NCBI RefSeq assembly: GCF_949987535.1
Contig: NW_026646029.1
Span: 806,001 to 870,000 of the forward strand
Direction: 5' to 3'
Length of the DNA stretch: 64,000 nucleotides
DNA from: Balaenoptera acutorostrata
Taxonomy: Eukaryota; Chordata; Mammalia; Artiodactyla; Balaenopteridae
Shown piece after piece: positions 49,212-61,528 of the stretch. Below the pieces are notes generated by a model. It was not told the origin of the DNA, did not search any database, and saw only the letters and a list, made by a program, of their open reading frames with translations. Each line of letters starts with the position of its first letter. The first letter of the stretch is position 1. The position numbers and the translations under genes are program-made.

Positions 49212-50971
49212 AATTTCTCTCTCTTTCACTGTCTTTGTTTCACGGGTTTTGAAAAGTAGTTTATTTTTATAATGTGGTTTAGCTGCTTTTCACGGCTGTG
49301 TTTATGCCGCTTTACACCCCCTTGACTCACTTACAGAGAGGTATCAATACATAGGTTTGAAGATTCTTACTAGTCAGATATATTCTTGTGTGGTGAATAG
49401 GGGGTGTTGAGGCCAGTTCACTGAGCAAGGAGTGGGTCTTGTCTACTACATATTGGGTTTATGGAACGGTATCTGAGCTAATTTGAAACCCTTGTTTTAT
49501 GCATCACCCCACCTCACCTTTCCCGTTCAGCAGCCATAGTGTGTTTTCTGAACGTGTGACTCTGTTCTGTTTTGTAATTCAGTTCAAGTGTAGCGGTTTT
49601 TACATTCCCTCTATAAGTGATATCTTATGATAAGTGTCTTTTTCTGTGTGACTTATTTCACTTAGAATCGTCGTACCTAAATCCACTCATCGTGCTGCTA
49701 CTAGCCTTATGACGTGGATTTCACGGCTGAGTGATATTCCATTGTACATGAGGACCACAACTTCGTTATCCACTTTTCTCTTTCCTAGGATATTTAAGGT
49801 GTAATGAAGTGGGGGTTCTTGTCAACAGAGCAGCCCTAAACTTTGGGGTGCCTGTGTCTTGCTGATTTTTAGTTTTCCCAATTTAAACGCCCATGAGTGG
49901 AAGTGCCCTATGCTCTCCAAGCTGTGTTTTTTAGATGTTTCAGGACACACCGTACACTTCTCCAGAGTGGCTGTTGGCCATTTACATCCCGCCCATCAGC
50001 GTAGCAAGGCTCCCATTTCTCCATGGCCGGTCCTGCATTTCTGGTTTGGACACTTTTTTCCTCATGGCCCTTTTGCCCGCTGGGAAGCGAGACTTCTTTG
50101 GAGCGCTGATTTGCCTTTCCAGGTTGCTTGGTTGGCCAAAAAGGGCGTATGCGTTTTTTCCTGAATATATTCAGGAAAAAACGCATACGCCCTTTTTGGC
50201 CAAGGGCATCATTGTCCACGTTTTGCCGCTTTTCATGTGCTTTCAAGGCGATTCGAATCTACCTCCTGAAATCTGTTTCGTGCAATTATGCCTTGCTTTC
50301 AAAGCCTCTTCGTTGCCTTCCCTCAATATATTTGTGGACGAGAGTTATCATTTATAACTCTGCAGGTTTGTGAATTGCAGTGCCCCTGAGCTCCATTTTT
50401 CCAGTCGCTTTTCTGGGAGCTGGCCGCAAAACTGCAGGATTGCTTCAGGCACTCTTCTGGTTCTGGGGGGCAGGCTGAGCTTGTGGTTAATTCTTCTTCC
50501 TGATTGGAAAATAGAGTGACCTATGCCGGCCCCAACCCCTAGAGCTAGTCTCTCATTGGTTCCCCCTCTTCCCGTTCATCCTCATGACAAATTGCAACCT
50601 GTACGGAACAGGAGGTTAAAGGTGCTGATTCTCCAAGGAGGGAGATGGCTAGTAAAGCGGCTGGAATGGCGAACCCGAGCACAAGGAGATGAGAAATGAG
50701 GTGCGTTTTTGAAACCTTTCCCGATCACACGGTGTACCATCTTCTGGGTTTCTCATGCATGTTTTCGTCGTAGGAAGATGCCCTTGAACCTGGAGATTTG
50801 GGACCCATGGGATGGGTACCATGCAGTATTACTTTAAAGGGTCTGCGTTGGCTCATGGAACCTCACCAAACCTCTCAGCCCCAAGAGTGTCCACCCTTAT
50901 GTCTCACTCAGCTGTGGGTCTAGATATGGTCAATCCAGGTTGCATCACAGCCCCTGAACGAATTTTGTAAG
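49212..50971 (+). repeat. Monomer 29, L / V / L' mosaic, 1760 bases
   Basis: L before the palindrome (TTCCTCATGG), V just after it (GCAATTATGCC, CAAAACTGCAGG), L' near the end (GGCACTCTTCTGG, TTTTTGAAACC). Perfect palindrome at 50132-50203. Last monomer of the homogeneous core. Confidence 0.88.
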
Positions 50972-52731
50972 AATTTCTCTCTCTTTCACTGTCTTTGTTT
51001 CACGGGTTTTGAAAAGTAATTTCTTTTTATAATGGGGTTTAGCTGCTTTTCACGGCTGTGTTTATGCCGCTTTACACGCCCTTGACTCACTTACAGAGAA
51101 ATATCAATACATAGCTTTGAAGATTCTTACTAGTCAGATATATTCTTGTGCGGTTAATAGGGGGTGTTGAGGCCAGTTCACTGAGCAAGGAGTAGGTCTT
51201 GTCTACTACATATTGGGTTTAGGGAACGGTATCGGAGCTAATTTGAAACCCTTGTTTTATGCATCACCCCACCTCACCTTTCCCGTTCAGCAGCCATAGT
51301 GTGTTTTCTGAACGTGTGACTCTGTTCTGTTTTGTAATTCAGTTCAATTGTAGCGGTTTTTACATTCCCTCTATAAGTGATATCTTATGGTAAGTGTCTT
51401 TTTCTGTGTGACTTATTTCACTTAGAATCGTTGTACCTAAATCGACTCATCGTGCTCCTACTAGCCTTATGTCTTTGATTTCATGGCTGAGTGATATTCC
51501 ATTGTACATGAGGACCACAACCTCTTTATCCATTTTTCTCTTTCCTAGGATATTTAAGGTGTAATGAAGTGGGGGTTCTTGTCAACAGAGCAGCCCTAAA
51601 CTTTGGGGTGCCTGTGTCTTGCTGATTTTTAGTTTTCCCAATTTATACGCCCATGAGTGGAAGTGCCCTATGCTCTCCAAGCTGTGTTTTTTAGATGTTT
51701 CAGGACACAACGTACACGTTTCCAGAGTGGCTGTTGGCAATTTACATCCCGCCCATAAGCGTAGCAAGGCTCCCATTTCTCCATGGCCGGTCCTGCATTT
51801 CTGGTTTGGACACTTTTTTCCGCATGGCCCTTTTGCCCGCTGGGAAACGAGACTTCTTTGGAGTACTGAATTGCCTTTCCAGGTTGCTTGGTTGGTCAAA
51901 AAGGGCGTATGCGTTTTTTTCTGAATATATTCAGGGAAAAACGCATACGCCCTTTTTGGGTAAGGGCATCATTGTCCACGTTTTGCCGCTTTTCATCTGC
52001 TTTCTGGGCGATTCGAATCTACCTCCTGAAATCTGTTTCCAGCAATTCTGCCATGCTTTCAAATCCTCTTCGTTGCCTTCGCTAAATATATTTGTGGACG
52101 AGAGTTATCATTTATAACTCTGCAGGTTTGTGAATTGCAGTGCCCCTGAGCTCCATTTTTCAAGTCGCTGTTTTGGGAGCTGGCCGCAAAAGTGCAGGAT
52201 TGCTTCAGTCCCTCTTCTGGTTCTGGGGGGCAGGCTGAGCTTCTGGTTAATTCTTCTTCCTGATGGGAAAATAGAGTGACCTGTGCCTATCCCAAAACCT
52301 AGAGCTAGTCTCTCATTGGTTCCCCCTCTTCCCGTTCATCCTCAGGACAAATTGCAACCTGTATAGAACCGGAGGTTAAAAGTGCTGATTCTCCAAGGAG
52401 GGAGATGGCTAGTAAAGCAGCTGGAATGGCGAACCCGAGCACAAGGAGATGAGAAATGAGGTGCGTTTTAGAAACCTTTCCCGATCACATGGTGTACCAT
52501 CTTCTGGGTTTCTCATGCCTGTTTTCGACGTAGGAAGATGCCCTTGAACCTGGAGATTTGGGACCCATGGGATGGGTACCATGCAGTATTACTTTAAAGG
52601 GTCTGCGTTGGCTCACCCAACCTCACCAAAGCTCTCAGGCCCAAGAGTGTCCACCCTTATGTCTCAATCAGCTGTGGGTCTAGATATGGTCAATCCAGGT
52701 TGCATCACAGCCCCTGAAGGAATTGTGTAAG
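50972..52731 (+). repeat. Monomer 30, C-start to class D, 1760 bases
   Basis: Starts as class C (ACACGCCCTTG, GGTTAATAGG) to about 51170, then class D from about 51390 (TTATGGTAAGTG, ATGTCTTTGATTTC, GCTAAATATATTTG). The palindrome at 51892-51963 is damaged at several positions, including the outer TTGGTC and GGGTAA. Confidence 0.85.
51892..51963. repeat. Damaged palindrome, class D (monomer 30)
   Basis: Outer arms TTGGTC and GGGTAA no longer pair fully. Near the centre, TTTTTTTCTG against CAGGGAAAAA gives two T-G mismatches. Monomer 32 (55410-55481) shares the central pair of changes and adds GAATACG and TTTTCGG. These are the only strongly eroded copies. Confidence 0.8.
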
Positions 52732-54491
52732 TATTTCTCTCTCTTTCACTGTCTTTGTTTCACGGGATTTGAAAAGTCATTTATTTTTATAATGGGGTTT
52801 AGCTGCTTTTCACGGCTGTGTTTATGCTGCTTTACACCCCCTTGACTCACTTACAGAGAGATATCAATACATAGGTTTGAAGATTCTTACTAGTCAGATA
52901 TATTCTTGTGCGGTGAATAGGGGGTGTTGAGTCCAGTTCACTGAGCAAGGAGTAGGTCTTGTCTATTACATATTGGGGTTATGGAACGGTATCTGAGCTA
53001 ATTTTAAACCCTTGTTTTATGCATCACCCCACCTCACCTTTCCCGTTCAGCAGCCATAGTGTGTTTTCTAAACGTGTGACTCTCTTCTGTTTTGTCATTC
53101 AGGTCAAGTGTAGCGGTTTTTACATTCCCTCTATAAGTGATATCTTATGATAAGTGTCTTTTTCTGTGTGACTTATTTCACTTAGAATCGTCGTACCTAA
53201 ATCCACTCATCGTGCTGCTACTAGCCTTATGACGTGGATTTCATGGCTGAGTGATATTCCATTGTACATGAGGACTACAACTTCTGTATCCATTTTTCTC
53301 TTTCCTAGGATATTTAAGGTTTAATGAAGTGGGGGTTCTTGTCAACAGAGCAGCCCTAAACTTTGGGGTGCCTGTGTCTTGCTGATTTTTAGTTTTCCCA
53401 ATTTATACGCCCATGCGTGGAAGTGCCGTATGCTGTCTAAGCTGTGTTTTTTAGATGTTTCAGGAAACACTGTACACTTCTCCAGAGTGGCTGTTGGCAA
53501 TTTACATCCCGCCCATCAGTGTAGCAAGGCTCCCATTTCTCCATGGCTGGTCCGGCATTTCTGGTTTTGACACTTTTTTCCGCATGGCCCTTTTGCCCGC
53601 TGGGAAGCGAGACTTCTTTGGAGCGCTGATTTGCCTTTCCAGGTTGCTTGGTTGGCCAAAAAGGGCATATGCGTTTTTTCCTGAATATATTCAGGAAAAA
53701 ACGCATACGCCCTTTTTGGCCAAGGGCATCATTGTCCACGTTTTGCCGCTTTTCATGTGCTTTCAAGGCGATTTGAATCTACCTCCTGAAATCTGTTTCC
53801 TGCAATTCTGCCTTGCTTTCAAAGCCTCTTCGTTGCCTTCCCTCAATATATTTGTGAACAAGAGTTATCATTTATAAGTCTGCAGGTTTGTGAATTGCAG
53901 TGCCCCTGAGCTCCATTTTTCAAGTCGCCTTTTTGGGAGCTGGCCGCAACAGTGCAGGATTGCTTAACACCCTCTTCTGGTTCTGGGGAGCAGGCTGAGT
54001 TCGTGGTTAATTCTTCTTCCTGATGGGAAAATAGAGTGACCTATGCCTGTCCCAACACCTAGAGATAGTCTCTCATTGGTTCCCCCTATTCCCGTTCATC
54101 CTCAGGACAAATTGCAACCTGTACGGAAGAGGAGGTTAAAGGTGCTGATTCTTCAAGGAGGGAGATGTCTAGTAAAGCAGCTGGAATGGCGAACCCGAGC
54201 ACAAGGAGATGAGAAATGAGGTGCGTTTTAGAAACCTTTCCCGATCACACGGTGTACCATCTTCTGGGTTTCTCATGCATGTTTTCGACGTAGGAAGATG
54301 CCCTTGAACCTGGAGATTTGGGACTCATGGGATGGGTACCATGCAGTATTACTTGAAAGGGTCTGCGTTGGCTCACCCAACCTCACCAAACCTCTCAGCC
54401 CCAAGAGTGTCCACCCTTATGTTTCAATCAGCTGTGGGTCTAGATATGGTCAATCCAGGTTGCATCACAGCCCCTGAACGAATTTTGTAAG
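52732..54491 (+). repeat. Monomer 31, class E, 1760 bases
   Basis: E marks are GTCTATTACATATTG, TTCTAAACGTGTGACTC, GTCATTCAGGTC and CATGCGTGGAAG. The palindrome at 53652-53723 has one mismatch (GGGCATATGCG). It has many private changes. Confidence 0.88.
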
Positions 54492-56249
54492 AATTTCTCT
54501 CTCTTTCACTGTCCTTGTTTCACGGGTTTTGAAAAGTAATTTATTTTTATAATGACATTAGCTGCTTTTCACGGCTGTGTTTATGCCGCTTTACACCCCC
54601 TTGACTCACTTACAGAGAGATATCAATACATAGGTTTGAAGATTCTTACTAGTCAGATATATTCTTGTGTGGTGAATAGGGGGTGTTGAGTCCAGTTCAC
54701 TGAGCAAGGAGTAGGTCTTGTCTATTACATATTGGGTTTATGGAACGGTATCTGAGCTAATTTGAAACCCTTGTTTTATGCATCACCCCACCTCACCTTT
54801 CCGTTCAGCAGCCATAGTGTGTTTTCTGAACGTGTGACTCTGTTCTGTTTTGTAATTCAGTTCAAGTGTAGCGGTTTTTACATTCCCTCTATAAGTGATA
54901 TCTTATGGTAAGTGTCTTTTTCTGTGTGACTTATTTCACTTAGAATCGTCGTACCTAAATCGACTCATCGTGCTGCTACTAGCCTTATGTCTTTGATTTC
55001 ATGGCTGAGTGATATTCCATTGTACATGAGGACCACAACCTCTTTATCCATTTTTCTCTTTCCTAGGATATTTAAGGTGTAATGAAGTGGGTGTTCTTGT
55101 CAACAGAGCAGCCCTAAACTTTGGGGTGCCTGTGTCTTGCTGATTTTTATTTTTCCCAATTTATACGCCCATGAGTGGAAGTGCCCTATGCTCTCCAAGC
55201 TGTGTTTTTTAGATGTTTCAGGACACAACGTACACGTTTCCAGAGTGGCTGTTGGCAATTTACATCCCGCCCATCAGCGTAGCAAGGCTCCCATTTCTCC
55301 ATGGCCGGTCCTGCATTTCTGGTTTGGACACTTTTTTCCGCATGGCCCTTTTGCCCGCTGGGAAACGAGAATTCTTTGGAGCACTGAATTGCCTTTCCAG
55401 GTTGCTTGGTTGGCCAAAAAGGGCGTATGCGTTTTTTTCTGAATATATTCAGGGAAAAACGAATACGCCCTTTTCGGCCAAGGGCATCATTGTCCACGTT
55501 TTGCCGCTTTTCATCTGCTTTCTGGGCGATTCGAATCTACCTCCTGAAATCTGTTTCCAGCAATTCTGCCATGCTTTCAAATCCTCTTCGTTGCCTTCGC
55601 TAAATATATTTGTGGACGAGAGTTATCATTTATAAGTCTGCAGGTTTGTGAATTGCAGTGCCCCTGAGCTCCATTTTTCCAGTCGCTTTTTTGGGAGCTG
55701 GCCGCAAAAGTGCAGGATTGCTTCAGGCCCTCTTCTGGTTTTGGAGGGCCGGCTGAGCTTGTGGTTAATTCTTCTTCCTGATGGGAAAATAGAGTGACCT
55801 GTGCCTGTCCCAACACCTAGAGCTAGTCTCTCATTGGTTCCCATTCTTCCCGTTCATCCTCAGGACAAATTGCAACCTGTACGGAACAGGAGGTTAAAGG
55901 TGCTGATTCTCCAAGGAGGGAGATGTCTAGTAAAGCGGCTGGAATGGTGAACCCGAGCACAAGGAGATGAGAAATGAGGTGCGTTTTAGAAACCATTCCC
56001 AATCACACGGTGTACCATCTTCTGGGTTTCTCATGCATGTTTTCGACATAGGAAGATGCCCTTGAACCTGGAGATATGGGACCCATGGGATGGGTACCAT
56101 GCAGTATTACTTTAAAGGGTCTGCGTTGGCTCACCCAACCTCACCAAACCTCTCAGCCCCAAGAGTGTCCACCCTTATGTCTCAATCAGCTGTGGGTCTA
56201 GATATGGTCAATCCAGGTTGCATGACAGCCCCTGAACGAATTGTGTAAG
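54492..56249 (+). repeat. Monomer 32, class D, 1758 bases
   Basis: Shares with monomer 30 CGTACACGTTTCC, CATCTGCTTTCTGGGCG and GCTAAATATATTTG. One-base losses are at AATGACATTAGC near 54553 and CTTTCCGTTC near 54797. The palindrome at 55410-55481 has about four mismatches. Confidence 0.87.
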
Positions 56250-58008
56250 AATTTCTCTCTCTTTCACTGTCTTTGTTTCATGGGTTTTGAAAAGACATTT
56301 ATTTTTATAATGGGGTTTAGCTGCTTTTCACGGCTGTGTTTATGCCGCTTTACACCCCCTTGACTCACTTACAGAGAGATATCAATATATAGGTTTGAAG
56401 ATTCTTACTAGTCAGATATATTCTTGTGTGGTGAATAGGTGGTGTTGAGTCCAGTTCACTGAGCAAGGAGTAGGTCTTGTCTATTACATATTGGGTTTAT
56501 GGAACGGTATCTGAACTAATTTGAATCCCTTGTTTTATGCATCACCCCACCTCACCTTTCCCGTTCAGCAGCCATAGTGTGTTTTCTAAACGTGTGACTC
56601 TCTTCTGTTTTGTCATTCAGGTCAAGTGTAGCGGTTTTTACATTCCGTCTATAAGTGATATCTTATGATAAGTGTCTTTTTCTGTGTGACTTATTTCACT
56701 TAGAATCGTCGTACCTAAATCCACTCATCATGCTGCTACTAGCCTTATGACGTTGATTTCATGGCTGAGTGATATTCCATTGTACATGAGGACCACAACT
56801 TCTGTATCCATTTTTCTCTTTCCTAGGATATTTAAGGTGTAATGAAGTGGGGGTTCTTGTCAACAGAGCAGCCCTAAACTTTGGGGTGCCTGTGTCTTGC
56901 TGATTTTTAGTTTTCCCAATTTATACGCCCATGCGTGGAAGTGCCCTATGCTCTCTAAGCTGTGTTTTTTAGATGTTTCAGGACACACCGTACACTTCTC
57001 CAGAGTGGCTGTTGGCAATTTACATCCCAGCCATCAGCATACCAAGGCTCCCATTTCTCCATGGCCTGTCCTGCATTTCTGGTTTTGACACCTTTTTCCG
57101 CATGGCCCTTTTGCCCGCTGGGAAGCGAGACTTCTTTGGAGCGCTGATTTGCCTTTCCAGGTTGCTTGGTTGGACAAAAAGGGCGTATGCGTTTTTTCCT
57201 GAATATATTCAGGAAAAAACGCATACGCCCTTTTTGGCCAAGGGCATCATTGTCCACGTTTTGCCGCTTTTCATGTGCTTTCAAGGCGATTCGAATCTAC
57301 CTCCTGAAATCTGTTTCCTGCAATTCTGCCTTGCTTTCAAATCCTCTTCGTTGCCTTCCCTCAATATATTTGTGGACGAGAGTTATCATTTATAACTCTG
57401 CAGGTTTGTGAATTGCAGTGCCCCTGAGCTCCATTTTTCAAGTCGCTTTTTGGGAGCTGGCCGCAAAAGCGCAGGATTGCTTCACGCCCTCTTCTGGTTC
57501 CAGAGGGCAGGCTAAGCCTGTGGTTAATTCTTCTTCCTGACGGGAAAATAGAGTGACCTGTGCCTTTCCCAAAACCTAGAGCTAGTCTCTCATTGGTTCC
57601 CCCTCTTCCCGTTCATCCTCAGGACAAATTGCCACCTGTACGGAACAGGAGCTTAAAGGTGCTGATTCACCAAAGAGGGAGATGGCTAGTAAAGCGGCTG
57701 GAATGGCGAACCCGAGCACAAGGAGATGAGAAATGAGGTGCGTTTTAGAAACCTTTCCCGATCACACGGTGTACCATCTTCTGGGTTTCTCATGCATGTT
57801 TTCGACGTAGGAAGATGCCCTTGAACCTGGAGATTTGGGACCCATGGGATGCGTACCATGCAGTACTACTTTAAAGGGTGTACGTTGGCTCACCCAACCT
57901 CACCAAACCTCTCAGCCCCAAGAGTGTCCACCCTTATGTCTCAATCAGCTATGCGTCTAGATATGGTCAATCCAGGTTGCATCACAGCCCCTGAACGAAT
58001 TGTGTAAG
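56250..58008 (+). repeat. Monomer 33, class E, 1759 bases
   Basis: E marks as in monomer 31. The palindrome at 57170-57241 has one mismatch (TTGGACAAAA). CCAGAGGGCAGGCTAAGCC near 57500 is shared with monomer 34. Confidence 0.87.
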
Positions 58009-59768
58009 TATTTCTCTCTCTTCCACTGTCTTTGTTTCACGGGTTTTGAAAAGTAATTTCTTTTTATAATGGGGTTTAGCTGCTTTTCACGGCTGAGTTT
58101 ATGCCGCTTTACACCCCCTTGACTCACTTACACAGAGATATCAATACATAGGTTTGAAGATTCTTACTAGTCAGATATATTCTTGTGCGGTGAATAGGGG
58201 GTGTTGAGTCCAGTTCACTGAGCAAGGAGTAGGTCTTGTCTATTACATATTGGGTTTATGGAACGGTATCTGAGCTAATTTGAAACCCTTGTTTTATGCA
58301 TCACCCCACCTCAGCTTTCCCGTTTAGCAGCCATAGTGTGTTTTCTAAACGTGTGACTCTCTTCAGTTTTGTCATTCAGGTCAAGTGTAGCGGTTTTTAC
58401 ATTCCCTCTATAAGTGATATCTTATGATAAGTGTCTTTTTCTGTGTGACTTATTTCACTTAGAATCGTCGTACCTAAATCCACTCATCGTGCTGCTATTA
58501 GCCTTATGACGTTGATTTCATGGCTGAGTGATATTCCATTGTACATGAGGACCACAACTTCGTTATCCACTTTTCTCTTTCCTAGGATATTTAAGGTGTA
58601 ATGAAGTGGGGGTTCTTGTCAACAGAGCAGCCCTAAACTTTGGGGTGCCTGTGTCTTGCTGATTTTTAGTTTTCCCAATTTATACGCCCATGAGTGGAAG
58701 TGCCCTATGCTCTCCAAGCTGTGTTTTTTAGATGTTTCAGGACACACCGTACACTTCTCCAGAGTGGCTGTTGGAAATTTACATCCCGCCCATCAGCGTA
58801 GCAAGGCTCCCATTTCTCCATGGCCGGTCCTGCATTTCTGGTTTTGACACTTTTTTCCGCATGGCCCTTTTGCCCGCTGGGAAGCGAGACTTCTTTGTAG
58901 CGCTGATTTGCTTTTCCAGGTTGCTTGGTTGGCCAAAAAGGGCGTATGCGTGTTTTCCTGAATATATTCAGGAAAACACGCATACGCCCTTTTTGGCCAA
59001 GGGCATCATTGTCCACGTTTTGCCGCTTTTCATGTGCTTTCAAGGCGATTCGAATCTACCTCCTGAAATCTGTTTCCTGCAATTCTGCCTTGCTTTCAAA
59101 TCCTCTTCGTTGCCTTCCCTCAATATATTTGTGGACGAGAGTTGTCATTTATAACTCTGCAGGTTTGGGAATTGCAGTGCCCCTGAGCTCCATTTTTCAA
59201 GTCGCTTTTTTGGGAGCTGGCCACAAAAGCGCAGGATTGCTTCAGGCCCTATTCTGGTTCCAGAGGGCAGGCTAAGCCTGTGGTTAATTCTTCTTCCTGA
59301 TGGGAAAATAGAGTGACCTGTGCCTGTCCCAACACCTAGAGCTAGTCTCTCATTGGTTCCCCCTCTTCCCGTTCATCCTCAGGACAAATTGCCACCTGTA
59401 CGGAACAGGAGCTTAAAGGTGCTGATTCACCAAGGAGGGAGATGGCTAGTAAAGCGGCTGGAATGGCGAACCCGAGCACAAGGAGATGAGAAATGAGGTG
59501 CGTTTTAGAAACCTTTCCCGATCACACGGTGTACCATCTTCTGGGTTTCTCATGCATGTTTTCGACGTAGGAAGATGCCCTTGAACCTGGAGATTTGGGA
59601 CCCATGGGATGCGTACCATGTAGTATTACTTTAAAGGGTCTGCGTTGGCTCACCCAACCTCACCAATCCTCTCAGGCCCAAGAGTGTCCACCGTTATGTC
59701 TCAATCAGCTGTGCGTCTAGATATGGTCAATCCAGGTTGCATCACAGCCCCTGAACGAATTGTGTAAG
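58009..59768 (+). repeat. Monomer 34, class E with mirror-changed palindrome, 1760 bases
   Basis: E marks. The perfect palindrome at 58929-59000 carries a paired substitution, G at 58952 and C at 58977. Before the palindrome it is L/V-like, with CATGAGTGGAAG rather than GCGTGG. Confidence 0.88.
58929..59000. repeat. 72-base perfect palindrome with paired mirror substitution (monomer 34)
   Basis: The left arm has GCGTGTTTTCC instead of GCGTTTTTTCC, and the right arm has GGAAAACACGC instead of GGAAAAAACGC. The changed bases, 58952 and 58977, are exact mirror positions around the centre at 58964/58965, so self-complementarity is complete. Confidence 0.9.
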
Positions 59769-61528
59769 AATTTCTCTCTCTTTCACTGTCTTTCTTTCGC
59801 GGGTTTTGAAAAGTCATTTATTTTTATAATGGGGTTTAGCTGCTTTTCACGGCTGTGTTTATGCCGCTTTACACCCCCTTGACTCACTTACAGAGAGATA
59901 TCAATACATAGGTTTGAAGATTCTTACTAGTCAGATATATTCTTGTGCGGTGAATAGGGGGTGTTGAGTCCAGTTCACTGAGCAAGGAGTAGGTCTTGTC
60001 TATTACATATTGGGTTTATGGAACGGTATCTGAGCTCATTTGAAACCCTTGTTTTATGCATCACCCCACCTCACCTTTCCCGTTCAGCAGCCATAGTGTG
60101 TTTTCTAAACGTGTGACTCTCTTCTGTTTTGTCATTCAGGTCAAGTGTAGCGGTTTTTACATTCCCTCTATAAGTGATATCTTATGATAAGTGTCTTTTT
60201 CTGTGTGACTTATTTCACTTAGAATCGTCGTACCTAAATCCACTCATCGTGCTGCTACTAGCCTTATGACGTTGATTTCATGGCTGAGTGATATTCCATT
60301 GTACATGAGGACCACAATTTCTTTATCCATTTTTCTCTTTCCTAGGATATTTAAGGTGTAATGAAGTGGGGGTTCTTGTCAACAGAGCAGCCCTAAACTT
60401 TGGGGTGCCTGTGTCTTGCTGATTTTTAGTTTTCCCAATTTATACGCCCATGCCTGGAAGTGCCCTATGCTCTCCAAGCTGTGTTTTTTAGATGTTTCAG
60501 GACACACCGTACACTTCTCCAGAGTGGCTGTTGGCAATTTACATCCCGCCCATCAGTGTAGCAAGGCTCCCATTTCTCCATGGCTGCTCCGGCATTTCTG
60601 GTTTGGACACTTTTTTCCTCATGGCCCTTTTGCGCGCTGGGAAGCCAGACTTCTTTGGAGCGCTGATTTGCCTTTCCAGGTGGCTTGGTTGGCCAAAAAG
60701 GGCGTATGCGTGTTTTCCTGAATATATTCAGGAAAACACGCATACGCCCTTTTTGGCCAAGGGCATCATTGTCCACGTTTTGCCGCTTTTCATGTGCTTT
60801 CAAGCCGATTCGAATCTACCTCCTGTAATCTGTTTCCTGCAATTCTGCCTTGCTTTCAAATCCTCTTCGTTGCCTTCCCTCAATATATTTGTGGACGAGA
60901 GTTATCATTTATAAGTCTGCAGGTTTGTGAATTGCAGTGCCCCTGAGCTCCATTTTTCAACTCGCTTTTTTGGGAGCTGGCCGCAAAAGTGCAGGATTGC
61001 TTCAGGCCCTCTTCTGGTTTTGGAGGGCCGGCTGAGCTTGTAGTTAATTCTTCTTCCTGATGGGAAAATAGAGTGACCTGTGCCTGTCCCAACACCTAGA
61101 GCTAGTCTCTCATTGGTTCCCCTTCTTCACGTTCATTCTCAGGACAAATTGCAACCGGTACGGAACAGGAGGTTAAAGGTGCTGATTCTCCAAGGAGTGA
61201 GATGTCTAGTAAAGTGGCTGGAATGGTGAACCCGAGCACAAGGAGATGAGAAATGAGGTGCGTTTTAGAAACCTTTCCCGATCACACGGTGTACCATCTT
61301 CTGGGTTTCTCATGCATGTTTTCGACATAGGAAGATGCCCTTGAACCTGGAGATATGGGACCCATGGGATGGGTACCATGCAGTATTACTTTAAAGGGTC
61401 TTCGTTGGCTCACCCAACCTCTCCAAACCTCTCAGCCCGAAGAGTGTCCACCCTTATGTCTCAATCAGCTGTGGGTCTAGATATGGTCAATCCAGGTTGC
61501 ATCACAACCCCTGAACGAATTGTGTAAG
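59769..61528 (+). repeat. Monomer 35, class E with mirror-changed palindrome, 1760 bases
   Basis: E marks in the first third. The tail (TTTTGGAGGGCCGGCTGAG, GGAGATATGGG) matches monomer 32. The perfect palindrome at 60689-60760 has the same paired substitution as monomer 34. Confidence 0.88.
60689..60760. repeat. 72-base perfect palindrome with paired mirror substitution (monomer 35)
   Basis: Same paired change as monomer 34, at 60712 (G) and 60737 (C). Being in the adjacent monomer, it probably spread by tandem duplication or conversion of the altered palindrome. Confidence 0.9.
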
